Shown here piece after piece: positions 36,601 to 44,559 of a DNA stretch of 64,000 nt. The DNA comes from Nocardia fluminea (GTDB lineage Bacteria; Actinomycetota; Actinomycetes; Mycobacteriales; Mycobacteriaceae), in contig NZ_PJMW01000002.1 of NCBI RefSeq assembly GCF_002846365.1, positions 4,092,001 to 4,156,000 on the forward strand. The letters run 5' to 3'. A program made the translations under genes and the position numbers. Every line of letters begins with the position of its first letter. Positions within the stretch are counted from its first letter, which is position 1. The notes beneath the pieces are model-generated. The model saw only the letters and a list, made by a program, of their open reading frames with translations, searched no databases and was not told the DNA's origin.

Positions 36601-38171
36601 TGCTGACCCAGCACGTCGACGGACGCCCCGTCACCTACCACTACGACGAACACGGCCGTCGCATCGGATACTCGACGCCCAGCGGAGCAACGACCGAATA
36701 TGAACGTACCGCGACCGGGCAAATCTCCGCCCTGACCACGCACGGTCATCGATTCGACTTCACCCACGACCAAGTCGGTCGCCAAAATAGTTGGCACAGT
36801 ACCGGTATCGGACAACACAACACCTACAGTCCCACCGGCAACCCCCTGCAACGTGAACTCGTCCAACTCGACCCCCACACCAGCACCCCCATCCGGCTTC
36901 TCGAACGCGACGAATATGCCTGGCGCCCCGATGGTTACATCACCAGCCACACCACCACAACGCCCACCACCAGTCGTCGCCGCGACTACACCGTCGACGT
37001 CATCGGCCGCATCACCCACATCGGCTCCCCGGCCGACGGTGTCACCGAGCAGTACAGCTACGACGCCCTGTCGAACCTCACTACAGCCGAGATTCCACCA
37101 TCGCCGTCACCCGCTGATCCTGCTCCCCCCGTCAGCAACCCATCCGCACTCCCGACAGATCCGCGGTTCGAATACCGCAACAACCTCCTTGTCCGAGCCG
37201 GCCGCATCCGCTACCACTACGACATCGCCGGCCGCCTCATCCGCAAAGAAAAGACCCGGATCTCCCGCAAACCCGCGATCTGGCACTACCGCTACAACGC
37301 CTTCGACCAACTCGCCGAAGTCACCAACCCCGATAAGAACACGTGGACCTACACCTACGACCCCTTCGGCCGCCGAACCACCAAACTTCACCAATCAAGC
37401 GAAACCCGCACCGAATTTTCCTGGGACGGGGTCCACCTCACCGAGCAAACCACGACCACCGCCGGCTCGGGCATCCAAACCCACACCTGGGCCAACCACC
37501 CCACCACTCACATCCCTCTCACTCAGTCGGTGGACGACCAATTCTGGGCAATCGTCACCAACCTCCAGGGTGCCCCCACTCATCTCACCAACCCCGAAAC
37601 AGGCGAAATCGCCTCAACCGCCACTGCAGACCTCTGGGGACGAACCACCTGGACAGGCCCCGAAACGCCGCACCGCTTCCAGGGTCAACAACACGACCCA
37701 GAATCCGGCCTCCACTACAACTACCACCGCTACTACGACCCCGAAACCGGCCGCTACCTCACCCAAGACCCACTCGGCCTGAAGCCCTCTCCCAATTCGA
37801 CGACCTACCCTCACAATCCGCTGGTCTGGTCCGATCCGCTCGGTCTGACACCGTGCGGTTTGTCACGCGAAGCACCGCGCCTTGAAGACGGAAATAGCAG
37901 GACTGGATGGAGGCATATTGAACAACGTCACATTCCTGGAGGATCGAACAATCAAGGATCGCTGTTTGCGGTTGGTACGACACGCGAGCAAATTGAAACA
38001 GCGGCGCGCGAAATTGTGGAGCGGGGTACTCGCCAGTCCGATCCTAGCAAGGATTATCAAGTATTCGAGCGTAGGATGACGATCAACGGGTTGCGTTCAA
38101 ATTATCGACTTGTGGTAGATTCTACAGATGGCAACAACATTGTGACGATGTTTCCGATACTTGGAAGGTGA
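33699..38171 (+). CDS. RHS-repeat polymorphic toxin with WXG-like N-terminus
   Basis: 1490 residues. 1-248: helical head with WTG at 124-126, like the WXG turn of ESX substrates, and hydrophobic helices near 180-245. 249-338: Thr/Lys/Pro linker. 339-415: DUF6531-type start (CGDPVDVATGEFLLPATDID). 420-1383: YD/RHS repeats forming the shell, ending with the conserved RYYDPETGRYLTQDPLGL and a second SDPLGL. 1384-1490: variable tip with GWRHIEQRHIPGG, ERRMTINGLRSNYRLVVD and NNIVTMFPI, resembling BECR-fold ribonuclease toxins. Base composition drops at the tip, as expected for an exchangeable toxin end. Confidence 0.88.
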   Translation: MAANPLIAAKEDTTDWSTGISLVSSVTDLSDAISGGSWIEVGLGVVGLGAEAVSLVVDPLGTLAGYGVGWLIEHCQPLQDALDWIAGDPAQIEAYAKTWDNVAARISEVATAQNAAVTADVADWTGLTATAYKSAASNTTNLLTAANTAATAAASAIRMAGGIVAAVRETVRDLVAQTVGRLAVWAAELVFSVGLATPLVAVQATAYIAKTVATISKLFSKLAKTMSKLKPLLEQLKSAFGDIAKAFKKTPSKTSKNTDTTTTSPAAAKNTDTTTPSTTKQTDTLSNPASTPDSPSKTTDTSDTPGNTKPANTPSDTSKLPDQTDSQKPDLNKTAKQTTDCGDPVDVATGEFLLPATDIDLPGVLALVLTRRHRSSYRFGRWFGPSWAATLDMRVEVDQVGVQFVGPDGELWQFPHTAPDVPVHPVHKGIRATMIRTESGGYSVHDPERELTWIFRPTGPETSLGNYPITEITDRHHNRITFHYNSTGQPTEVTHSSGYRVRIDTDGDRVTSLSVLGTTPTGEPLTAAVREFSYTAGDLTAVTNGVGATTNFRYDEQHRMLSWHDSRGTAMRNTYDKSGRVIEQVGTDGILSATFIYEQLPEFGRSRTHHTNSLGATQVFEFDEDLCLRNLIDPRGAASITDYNEYRQPVRHVDAYANTTVFLYNPDGDLVLVRRPDQQTITITYAAPRRPATITDVDGTILTRTYDETGNLITITDADGISTAYTHHPCGAPASITLSTGATTVIDVDAGGLPTRIVEPGNAVTTISRDAFGRPVTITDPLGNTSTSQYSVEGKLLSRIDADGTVQSWTYDGEANLLTYTNQIGAITRYTYGNFDLVATRETADGSVTSYTHNTERRLTSVTNPLGDTWTYEYDPAGNVCTETDYNGSVIRTDYDLLDRPTTITTPTGVQRRLTFDILGRFTGVSTDTGEWITNTYTPTGQLATARNGIHTEVTHSVTFAHTPAGRVLTQHVDGRPVTYHYDEHGRRIGYSTPSGATTEYERTATGQISALTTHGHRFDFTHDQVGRQNSWHSTGIGQHNTYSPTGNPLQRELVQLDPHTSTPIRLLERDEYAWRPDGYITSHTTTTPTTSRRRDYTVDVIGRITHIGSPADGVTEQYSYDALSNLTTAEIPPSPSPADPAPPVSNPSALPTDPRFEYRNNLLVRAGRIRYHYDIAGRLIRKEKTRISRKPAIWHYRYNAFDQLAEVTNPDKNTWTYTYDPFGRRTTKLHQSSETRTEFSWDGVHLTEQTTTTAGSGIQTHTWANHPTTHIPLTQSVDDQFWAIVTNLQGAPTHLTNPETGEIASTATADLWGRTTWTGPETPHRFQGQQHDPESGLHYNYHRYYDPETGRYLTQDPLGLKPSPNSTTYPHNPLVWSDPLGLTPCGLSREAPRLEDGNSRTGWRHIEQRHIPGGSNNQGSLFAVGTTREQIETAAREIVERGTRQSDPSKDYQVFERRMTINGLRSNYRLVVDSTDGNNIVTMFPILGR
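37848..38171 (+). other. C-terminal toxin tip of the RHS protein
   Basis: About 107 codons after the last DPLGL motif. Candidate catalytic residues are the two histidines and Arg of HIEQRHIPG and the late Arg/Tyr strand (SNYRLVVD); the final strand IVTMFP matches the closing strand of BECR tRNases. More A/T-rich than the shell. Confidence 0.6.
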
Positions 38172-38173
38172 AA

Positions 38174-38656
38174 ATGGTCGAGTTCATTTTCACGGTTCGT
38201 GATGGAACTCCGGAGGATGGGTATTCACTGGGTGATCTCGAAATCGTGGGTAACTCAGCGTCGGTTACCACGCGCGGTCTCGAACACCCTGATCAAGGTA
38301 TGATGGTGTATCCCTCCGCTGTGGATCTTCTCTTCGAGGCTCGCTTACTGGCCGGTCGCGGAAAAGGCAACGGGAGGTTCGAAGGTCTTGGCTCCATGTT
38401 TGTTGTCGAGTTTTCGCTACAAAAGGATCGCGTAACTACCCGACACGGCAAGTTGTTGATTGATTCCACGCCGTTGTCGCAGTTTCTTTGCGCTGTCTAC
38501 GATAGTGCAAAAGCTCTGTTCGACCATGGCGTCGGCGCCGTTGCGGAGAATCGCAAGGTGCTGAATGTTTTGGAGAAGGAAATAGCCTCGTTCGAAATGT
38601 GGCGCACATCCCTTGATGTCGAACATATGAAATCAAAAAATAGACGGAACCGTTGA
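38174..38656 (+). CDS. Probable immunity protein to the RHS toxin
   Basis: 160 residues, no family recognised. Alternating strands (VEFIFTVRDGTPEDGYSLG; FVVEFSLQKDRVTTR) then helices and a basic end. ATG 38174 lies 5 nt after GGAAGG and 2 bp past the toxin stop; GTG 38168, overlapping that stop, is the alternative. Position immediately after the tip, small size and distinctly lower GC are the usual marks of a cognate immunity gene. Function is inferred from context only. Confidence 0.7.
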   Translation: MVEFIFTVRDGTPEDGYSLGDLEIVGNSASVTTRGLEHPDQGMMVYPSAVDLLFEARLLAGRGKGNGRFEGLGSMFVVEFSLQKDRVTTRHGKLLIDSTPLSQFLCAVYDSAKALFDHGVGAVAENRKVLNVLEKEIASFEMWRTSLDVEHMKSKNRRNR

Positions 38657-38857
38657 GTTAGAGATTGGGCGGTTGTTGAAATAGATTTCAATATCATCAG
38701 GTGTGCTTCGGGCGTATGCCGAATCTGTGTCGGCTGCAGCCCGTTTCATGTCGGCGGAGTGCTTTGGCCGCGAGATGGACGATGTCGTGTGGCCATCCCG
38801 AACAGCAAGCAGTGCGGCGGTGTTGTCCGCCGGCCGACAAACGTGATTGGTACCGGA

Positions 38858-40108
38858 TCAGTCGGAGGTGGGGGTCAGGGCGCTCGTCAGGGCCGGAACC
38901 GCGAGGGTTCGCTGCCATTGCCGTGCGCCGCCGGCGAGGAGGAAGGCCTCGATCCTCGCGGACAACTCTTCGGGGGTGCCGACGTTGTTGTAGTCGGGGA
39001 GTCCGTCCCAGCAGAGACGACGGACCAGGTCGGGGGAGAGGAGGTTCTCTACCGGGATCGAGTGTTCGGTGGAGAGTTCGCCCATGGCGCCGCGGGCGGT
39101 GGTGAGGCGGGCGGCGGCGATGGGGTCGCGGCGTTCCCAGCGGTTGACCGGGGGTGGGCCGTCGAAGGGGAGGGTCAGTGGGGGGAGTTGTTTGTCGGGG
39201 AGGGTGCGGCCTCGTTCGACGGCGGCCAGCCAGTCGCGGGAGTAGCGGCGTTGGCGGGGGCCGCCGAAGACGGGGAGGGTGCGCAGTTGGGCGATCGAGC
39301 GGGGTTCGCTGGTGGCGGCGGTGACGATGGCCGCGTCGGGCAGGATGCGGGAGGGGGCGACGTCGCGGGCGCGGGCGAGTTCGTCGCGGGTGGTCCACAG
39401 TTCGCGCACGATCGCCAGTTGGCGGGTGCGGCGCAGGGTGTGGATGCCGGAGGTGCGGCGCCAGCGGTCGGCTTTCGGGGTGGGCGGTTCCATGGTGCGG
39501 ACGTGCTCGAATTCCTCTGCGGCCCAGTCGAGTTTGCCCTGGGCGGTGAGGTCGGCGGCGACGGTGTCGCGGAGTTCGAGGAGCAGTTCGACGTCGAGGG
39601 CGGCGTAGTTGAGCCACTCGTCGGGCAGCGGGCGGCTCGACCAGTCGGCGGCACCGTGGCCTTTGCGCAGGGATCGGCCGAGGAGGTTTTCGACCATCGC
39701 GGCCAAGCCGACGCGTTCGTAGCCGGCGATGCGTCCGCCGAGTTCGGTGTCGAAGAGGCGGGCGGGGCGCAAACCCAGTTCGGCGAGGCCGGGCAGGTCC
39801 TGGTCGGCGGAGTGCAGGACCCATTCGAGGTCGTTGATCGCCTCGGCGAGCGGGGTCAGCGCGTCGGTGACGGGAATCGGGTCGATGAGGAACGAGCCGG
39901 CGCCCTCACGGCGGAGCTGGATCAGGTACGCCCGTGCCGAATAGCGGAAACCGGACGCGCGTTCGGCGTCGACAGCCAGGGGGCCGGTGCCCCCGGCGAG
40001 GGTTTTGGCGGCCGCGGCGACCTCTTCGGCGGTCGCCAGCACAGGTGGAACCCCTTCGGCAGGGGCGAGCAGGGGCTCTGCTGCGGTGGGTTCCTCGGCG
40101 ACCGACAT
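38858..40108 (-). CDS. Ribonuclease D (HRDC domain)
   Basis: 416 residues. DEDD 3'-5' exonuclease core: LAVDAERASGFRYS, LVHSAD-type WVLHSADQDLPGL, LFDTELGGRIAG, and LNYAALDVELLLEL (YxxxD). The HRDC domain follows (TRDELARARDVAPSRILPDAAI), with a helical C-terminus. Processes structured RNA 3' ends. Predicted leaderless from ATG 40108. Syntenic with Rv2681, which in M. tuberculosis neighbours dxs directly. Confidence 0.93.
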   Translation of the reverse strand: MSVAEEPTAAEPLLAPAEGVPPVLATAEEVAAAAKTLAGGTGPLAVDAERASGFRYSARAYLIQLRREGAGSFLIDPIPVTDALTPLAEAINDLEWVLHSADQDLPGLAELGLRPARLFDTELGGRIAGYERVGLAAMVENLLGRSLRKGHGAADWSSRPLPDEWLNYAALDVELLLELRDTVAADLTAQGKLDWAAEEFEHVRTMEPPTPKADRWRRTSGIHTLRRTRQLAIVRELWTTRDELARARDVAPSRILPDAAIVTAATSEPRSIAQLRTLPVFGGPRQRRYSRDWLAAVERGRTLPDKQLPPLTLPFDGPPPVNRWERRDPIAAARLTTARGAMGELSTEHSIPVENLLSPDLVRRLCWDGLPDYNNVGTPEELSARIEAFLLAGGARQWQRTLAVPALTSALTPTSD

Positions 40109-40116
40109 AAACGTGA

Positions 40117-40122
40117 ACTCTA
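40117..40122 (-). promoter_or_regulatory. -10 box TAGAGT, leaderless start of RNase D gene
   Basis: 8 nt from ATG 40108. Confidence 0.45.
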
Positions 40123-40130
40123 CGTGGCGA

Positions 40131-40769
40131 TCAAGGGCGATCGGTGCGGGTATAGGACTCCGGTCGTAAATGGGTTACCCCGGCGGGTGGTAACCCGGCG
40201 GCGAAGGCCAGCACCTCGCAGAACGCTTCGACGTGTCGTCGCATCTCGGTGGTCGTGGCCGTCCACGAGGCGCGGAGTTCGAGCTGGTGCGCGCGGGGTG
40301 GGCCCGCGATATCGCCGTAGCGGACCGAACTGGTCGCGGTGACCGTGCCGCCGAGGGCGGTGAACGGTTCGCCGCGCGATTCGAGGGAGTCGACGAGCCA
40401 GCTCCACGCCACCTCGGGTAAGAGGGGGTCGGCGGCCAGGGCGGCGTCGATGTCGGCCTGGATGTAGGCGACGAGCCGGAACACCCCGTTCCAGGTCTCG
40501 TCGCCGTCGGGGTCGTGTAGCAGGATCAGCCTGCCGAACGCGTCGCCCTCGGAGTCGGTGGGCACCGAGGGGGTGTCGGGGTGGACGACCTCCGCTCCGA
40601 GCGCATAGGAGAACGGCGCCAACCGTTGCGGGGGACGGATAGGCGCCAGCTCGATTCGGGGGTGCACTGTTGCGGTGCCCATCGCATCGACCGCCGCCCG
40701 AAAAGAAGCAGGCTCGCGGGGCGTTCCCCCGGTCGGTGCGGCGCCGTCGCGGATGTCGAGCGGTGTCAC
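40131..40769 (-). CDS. DUF3000 family protein
   Basis: 212 residues. DUF3000 features: FRAAVDAMGTATVHPRIELAPIRPPQ, LAPFSYALGAEV, GRLILLHDPDGDETWNGVFR and ASWTATTTEMRRHVEAF. Conserved actinobacterial protein of unknown role, next to RNase D as in Rv2680. GTG 40769 lies 8 nt after TACCGT, suggesting a leaderless start and ruling against more upstream ATGs. Confidence 0.9.
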   Translation of the reverse strand: MTPLDIRDGAAPTGGTPREPASFRAAVDAMGTATVHPRIELAPIRPPQRLAPFSYALGAEVVHPDTPSVPTDSEGDAFGRLILLHDPDGDETWNGVFRLVAYIQADIDAALAADPLLPEVAWSWLVDSLESRGEPFTALGGTVTATSSVRYGDIAGPPRAHQLELRASWTATTTEMRRHVEAFCEVLAFAAGLPPAGVTHLRPESYTRTDRP

Positions 40770-40777
40770 GAGGAGGA

Positions 40778-40783
40778 ACGGTA
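40778..40783 (-). promoter_or_regulatory. -10 box TACCGT, leaderless start of DUF3000 gene
   Basis: 8 nt from GTG 40769. Confidence 0.45.
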
Positions 40784-40985
40784 GACCGTGGGTGCCCGGC
40801 GCCGTCGGAGGCGCGCCGCCGTGCGCGTTGCGTGCGGGCCGCGTTGCGTAGCGTGCATTCTCGGCGCCGGTCCGATGCACGATGTGCGACGAGAACGGGG
40901 TCTGCGGGCCACCGCTGCTCGGCCGTCGGAACGTGTGGCCGGTCCCACACTCGCGTGGGCGTGAGGTTCCCGCGGGCTCGGCGCT

Positions 40986-40991
40986 TAGGAT
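40986..40991 (+). promoter_or_regulatory. -10 box TAGGAT, leaderless start of hemE
   Basis: 8 nt from ATG 41000; no ribosome site. Confidence 0.5.
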
Positions 40992-40999
40992 GAACGGCG

Positions 41000-42055
41000 A
41001 TGAGCACTTACACCCGCCGCCGGTTGACCGATGCCCCTTTCCTGGCCGCCGCCTCCGGCGCGACGCCCAGCAGGCGCCCGGTGTGGTTCATGCGTCAAGC
41101 CGGCCGGTCGCTGCCGGAATACCGCGAACTGCGCAAGGGTATCGGCATGCTCGAGTCGTGCTTCGACCCGGAACTGGTGTGTGAGATCACCATGCAGCCG
41201 ATCCGCCGCCACGGCGTCGACGCGGCAATCCTGTTCTCCGACATCGTCGTTCCGCTCAAGGCCGCGGGCATCGACCTCGACATCGTGCCCGGTGTCGGCC
41301 CGGTCATCGCCTCACCGGTGCGCACCGAGGCCGACGTGCGCGCGCTGCCGCGGCTGCGTCCCGAAGAGGTCGGCGCGGTCACCGAGGGCGTGCGACTGCT
41401 CACCGGTGCGCTCGGCGACACCCCGCTCATCGGCTTCGCGGGCGCCCCGTTCACCCTCGCCTCCTACCTGGTGGAAGGGGGGCCGAGCAAGCAGCACGAG
41501 CGCACCAAGGCGATGATGCACGCCGACCCGAAGACCTGGCATGCCCTGCTGGGCGCCCTCACCGACATCACCATCGCCTTCCTGCAGGCCCAGTTGACGG
41601 CTGGTGTCGACGCGGTGCAGCTGTTCGACTCCTGGGCGGGCGCGCTCTCGCTGGCCGACTACCGCGAGTACGTGCTGCCCCATTCGGAGCGGGTGTTCGC
41701 CGAGGTCGCCTCGGCGGGGGTGCCGCGCATTCACTTCGGTGTCGGCACGGGTGAACTGCTCGGTGCCATGGGTGAGGCCGGTGCCGATGTGGTCGGTGTG
41801 GACTGGCGGGTGCCGCTCACCGACGCGGTGCGTCGGGTCGGTGCCGGAAAAGGCTTGCAGGGCAACCTGGATCCCGCGATCCTGTTCGCCGGATTCGACG
41901 CGGTCGAGGCCGAGACCCGGCGGATCGTGCGGGAAGCGGACGAGGCGATCACGCTCGGCGCCAGCGGGCACATCTTCAACCTCGGCCACGGCGTACTGCC
42001 CGATACCGATCCCGGCGTGCTGACCGCGCTGGTCGAGTTGGTGCACTCGCTGTAA
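41000..42055 (+). CDS. hemE: Uroporphyrinogen decarboxylase
   Basis: 351 residues. Removes four carboxyl groups from uroporphyrinogen III to give coproporphyrinogen III. Seen: [16 protein letters not shown] (substrate arginines), [11 protein letters not shown] with the catalytic Asp, [26 protein letters not shown] and [12 protein letters not shown]. First gene of the hemE-hemG-hemQ cluster of the coproporphyrin-dependent heme route. Confidence 0.97.
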   Translation: MSTYTRRRLTDAPFLAAASGATPSRRPVWFMRQAGRSLPEYRELRKGIGMLESCFDPELVCEITMQPIRRHGVDAAILFSDIVVPLKAAGIDLDIVPGVGPVIASPVRTEADVRALPRLRPEEVGAVTEGVRLLTGALGDTPLIGFAGAPFTLASYLVEGGPSKQHERTKAMMHADPKTWHALLGALTDITIAFLQAQLTAGVDAVQLFDSWAGALSLADYREYVLPHSERVFAEVASAGVPRIHFGVGTGELLGAMGEAGADVVGVDWRVPLTDAVRRVGAGKGLQGNLDPAILFAGFDAVEAETRRIVREADEAITLGASGHIFNLGHGVLPDTDPGVLTALVELVHSL

Positions 42056-42066
42056 GGACGCCCCGC

Positions 42067-42072
42067 TACGGT
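42067..42072 (+). promoter_or_regulatory. -10 box TACGGT, leaderless start of hemG
   Basis: 6 nt from ATG 42079. Confidence 0.4.
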
Positions 42073-42078
42073 CGTGGC

Positions 42079-43440
42079 ATGAGGATCGCGGTCGTCGGTG
42101 GCGGAATCAGCGGGCTCGTCGCGGCCTATCGGTTGCGGCAGCGGCTGGGGGACAGCGTCGATATCGTCGTGCTCGAGCAGAGTGGGCGGGTCGGCGGGGT
42201 GCTGTACACCCGCGAATTGGCCGGGGAGCCGGTCGATCTGGGCGCCGAGGCGTTCGTGGGGCGCAGGCCCGAGGTGATCGAGTTGATGAGCGAGCTCGGC
42301 CTGGCCGATCAACTGGTGCGACCAGCCGGGAAACGACCGCTGATCTGGGCGCAGGGGTCGGCGCATCCGCTGCCGGGGCGCACCCTGATGGGGATTCCGT
42401 CCGATGTCGAGTCGCTGCGCGGGCTGGTCGACGATGCGACCCTGGACCGGGTCGCCACCGAGGCGCAGCGCCCGCTGCACTGGGAGCCGGGCTCTGACCT
42501 CGACGTACAGACCCTGGTAGGTGACCGTTTCGGCAGGCAGGTCGTCGAGCGCAGTGTCGATCCGTTGCTGGGTGGGGTGTACGCGGGGATCAGTGCCTCC
42601 ATCGGCGTCCGCGCCGCGCTACCCACCCTTGCCGAGGCGCTCGACGGCGGCGCGTCGAGTCTGACGGAAGCTGTCCGTGCGGCGATGCCGGCGCCCAGCT
42701 CGGAACCGGTATTCGGTGGACTGCGTGACGGCTACGGCGCCCTGCTGGCCGCGCTGACCGAGGCGTCGGGCGCCCGTTTGGTCACGACCACGGCCGCGAC
42801 CCGAATCGCCCGCGGACCCCACGGCTGGGTGGTCGACCCGCTCGGAGCCGTCGACGCCGTCGTCATCGCGACGCCCGCTCCGGTGACCGCCCGTCTGCTG
42901 CACTACGTGGCGCCCGAGGCCGCCCGAGCCGCCGCGAGTATCGAATTGTCGTCGTCGGCGTTGGTCGCGATGGCCCTGCCGCGTGACACCGCTCTTCCGG
43001 ACAACTCCGGCATCCTCGTCGCCACCGGAGAACCCTTGCGCGCCAAGGCGTTCACCCTGTCCAGCCGAAAATGGCCCCATCTGGCCGAGCGTGATGTAGC
43101 CCTGGTCCGCGCCTCCTTCGGCCGCCTCGGCGACGACAAGCCGCTCTCCTGGACCGACGAAGACCTCATCGCGGCAGCTGTCGCCGACCTGTCCACCGTC
43201 ACCGGCATCCCGATCACCCCGATCGAAGCGGCCGTCCAACGCTGGCCGGGTGGCCTGCCGCAGTACGCACCCGGCCACACCGAACGGATCGCGACACTGG
43301 AAGCCGCCGTCGCTGCCCTCGACGGCCTCGCGGTAGCGGGTGCCTACCTTCACGGCGTCGGGGTCCCTGCCTGCGTCGCCTCGGGAACCGCGGCCGCGGA
43401 ACGCGTGGCTGCCGCGTACGTCGAGAGCCCACAGCGCTGA
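42079..43440 (+). CDS. hemG: Protoporphyrinogen/coproporphyrinogen III oxidase
   Basis: 453-residue FAD enzyme of the HemY/CgoX type. FAD motif IAVVGGGISGLVAAYRLRQR at residues 2-21, EQSGRVGGVLYT, SVDPLLGGVYAG, and a C-terminal GLAVAGAYLHGVGVPACV. In actinobacteria it oxidises coproporphyrinogen III to coproporphyrin III. Located 23 bp after hemE but with its own -10 box. Confidence 0.95.
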   Translation: MRIAVVGGGISGLVAAYRLRQRLGDSVDIVVLEQSGRVGGVLYTRELAGEPVDLGAEAFVGRRPEVIELMSELGLADQLVRPAGKRPLIWAQGSAHPLPGRTLMGIPSDVESLRGLVDDATLDRVATEAQRPLHWEPGSDLDVQTLVGDRFGRQVVERSVDPLLGGVYAGISASIGVRAALPTLAEALDGGASSLTEAVRAAMPAPSSEPVFGGLRDGYGALLAALTEASGARLVTTTAATRIARGPHGWVVDPLGAVDAVVIATPAPVTARLLHYVAPEAARAAASIELSSSALVAMALPRDTALPDNSGILVATGEPLRAKAFTLSSRKWPHLAERDVALVRASFGRLGDDKPLSWTDEDLIAAAVADLSTVTGIPITPIEAAVQRWPGGLPQYAPGHTERIATLEAAVAALDGLAVAGAYLHGVGVPACVASGTAAAERVAAAYVESPQR

Positions 43441-43738
43441 TTCCCGAAGGGTGCTCACCGAACTCGACAGTTTCTCCGGCTGACCAGCGGCGTGTCAGCG
43501 GACATCAGCGATAGCGGTGCTGCATGATCGCCCGCTGTGACCATTGCCGGTGAGCAGCGCAGCGCGCGAAGCCTGATCCTCGATCCCGATCTCGGGCCTG
43601 TCGAACTTCACGACGGTGAGGTGACGACGGTGACCTCGGTGTTCGGCAGTGACGAGTCGTCGCCGTGGCGGGCGAGCAGGCCGGTGCGGGACCGAGCCCC
43701 AGCGGCGGGCGAAAACGCCGCAGTGGCACCATAGATCC

Positions 43739-44434
43739 ATGGCGCGACTCGACTACCAGGCTCTCAACTCCACCATTCGCTACCTGATGTTCTCGGTGTT
43801 CCAGGTTCAGCCGGGCGTGCTCGGTGAAGACCGGGCCGGGGCGATCAAGGAGGCACAGGAGTTCTTCGACGGACTCGCCGACAAGGGTGTGGTGCTGCGC
43901 GGGATCTACGACGTGGCGGGGCTGCGGGCCGACGCGGATTTCATGCTGTGGACCCATGCCGAGCGAGTCGAGGACCTGCAAGCCGCCTACTCGGATTTCC
44001 GCCGCACGACCGAGCTCGGCCGCGCGAGCGCGCCGGTCTGGAGCAACGTGGCGGTGCACCGGCCCGCGGAGTTCAACAAGAGCCACATTCCGGCGTTCCT
44101 GGCCGGGGAGGACGCGGGGAACTACATCTGCGTCTACCCGTTCGTGCGGTCCTACGAGTGGTACCTGCTCCCCGACGAGGAGCGGCGCAAGATGCTCGCC
44201 GACCACGGCAAGGCCGCGCGCGGATACCCGGACGTGCGGGCCAACACCGTGACTTCGATGGCGCTGGGCGACTACGAGTGGCTCCTGGCCTTCGAGGCTC
44301 CCGAACTCCACCGCATCGTGGATCTGATGCGTGACCTGCGGGCCACCGAGGCTCGGCTGCACGTGCGCGAAGAGGTGCCGTTCTTCACCGGCCCGCGCGT
44401 CGAGGTCGAACAGCTCGTCACCGCACTGCCGTAG
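43739..44434 (+). CDS. hemQ: Coproheme decarboxylase HemQ
   Basis: 231 residues, chlorite-dismutase fold. Seen: [40 protein letters not shown], a central [20 protein letters not shown] with the catalytic Tyr, [15 protein letters not shown] with the heme-ligand His, and [11 protein letters not shown]. Final step of the coproporphyrin-dependent pathway (coproheme to heme b). ATG 43739. Followed by a strong terminator at 44447. The 298 bp upstream of it has only a weak 65-codon frame. Confidence 0.96.
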   Translation: MARLDYQALNSTIRYLMFSVFQVQPGVLGEDRAGAIKEAQEFFDGLADKGVVLRGIYDVAGLRADADFMLWTHAERVEDLQAAYSDFRRTTELGRASAPVWSNVAVHRPAEFNKSHIPAFLAGEDAGNYICVYPFVRSYEWYLLPDEERRKMLADHGKAARGYPDVRANTVTSMALGDYEWLLAFEAPELHRIVDLMRDLRATEARLHVREEVPFFTGPRVEVEQLVTALP

Positions 44435-44446
44435 CGGCGTGACACC

Positions 44447-44480
44447 GAAGGGCCCGGTCATGGATCGGGCCCTTCTTCTC
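44447..44480 (+). terminator. Intrinsic terminator after hemQ
   Basis: 10-bp stem GAAGGGCCCG / CGGGCCCTTC, 9-nt loop, then TTCTC. Confidence 0.75.
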
Positions 44481-44559
44481 GGCCTGGTGTCGCCGCGGTC
44501 TCGCCCTCGAGTATCGTGAGCGGGCCGATTGCGGCCATGAGGGTGAGAGAGATTCGCGC

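Noticed and set aside
38676..38691. TTGAAAT-AG-ATTTCAA palindrome after the immunity gene as a terminator
   Set aside because: Two-base loop is too tight and there is no T run; may be a weak stem but not called.
43537..43734. 65-codon frame between hemG and hemQ
   Set aside because: No ribosome site and no recognisable features; could be leader of hemQ but not supportable.
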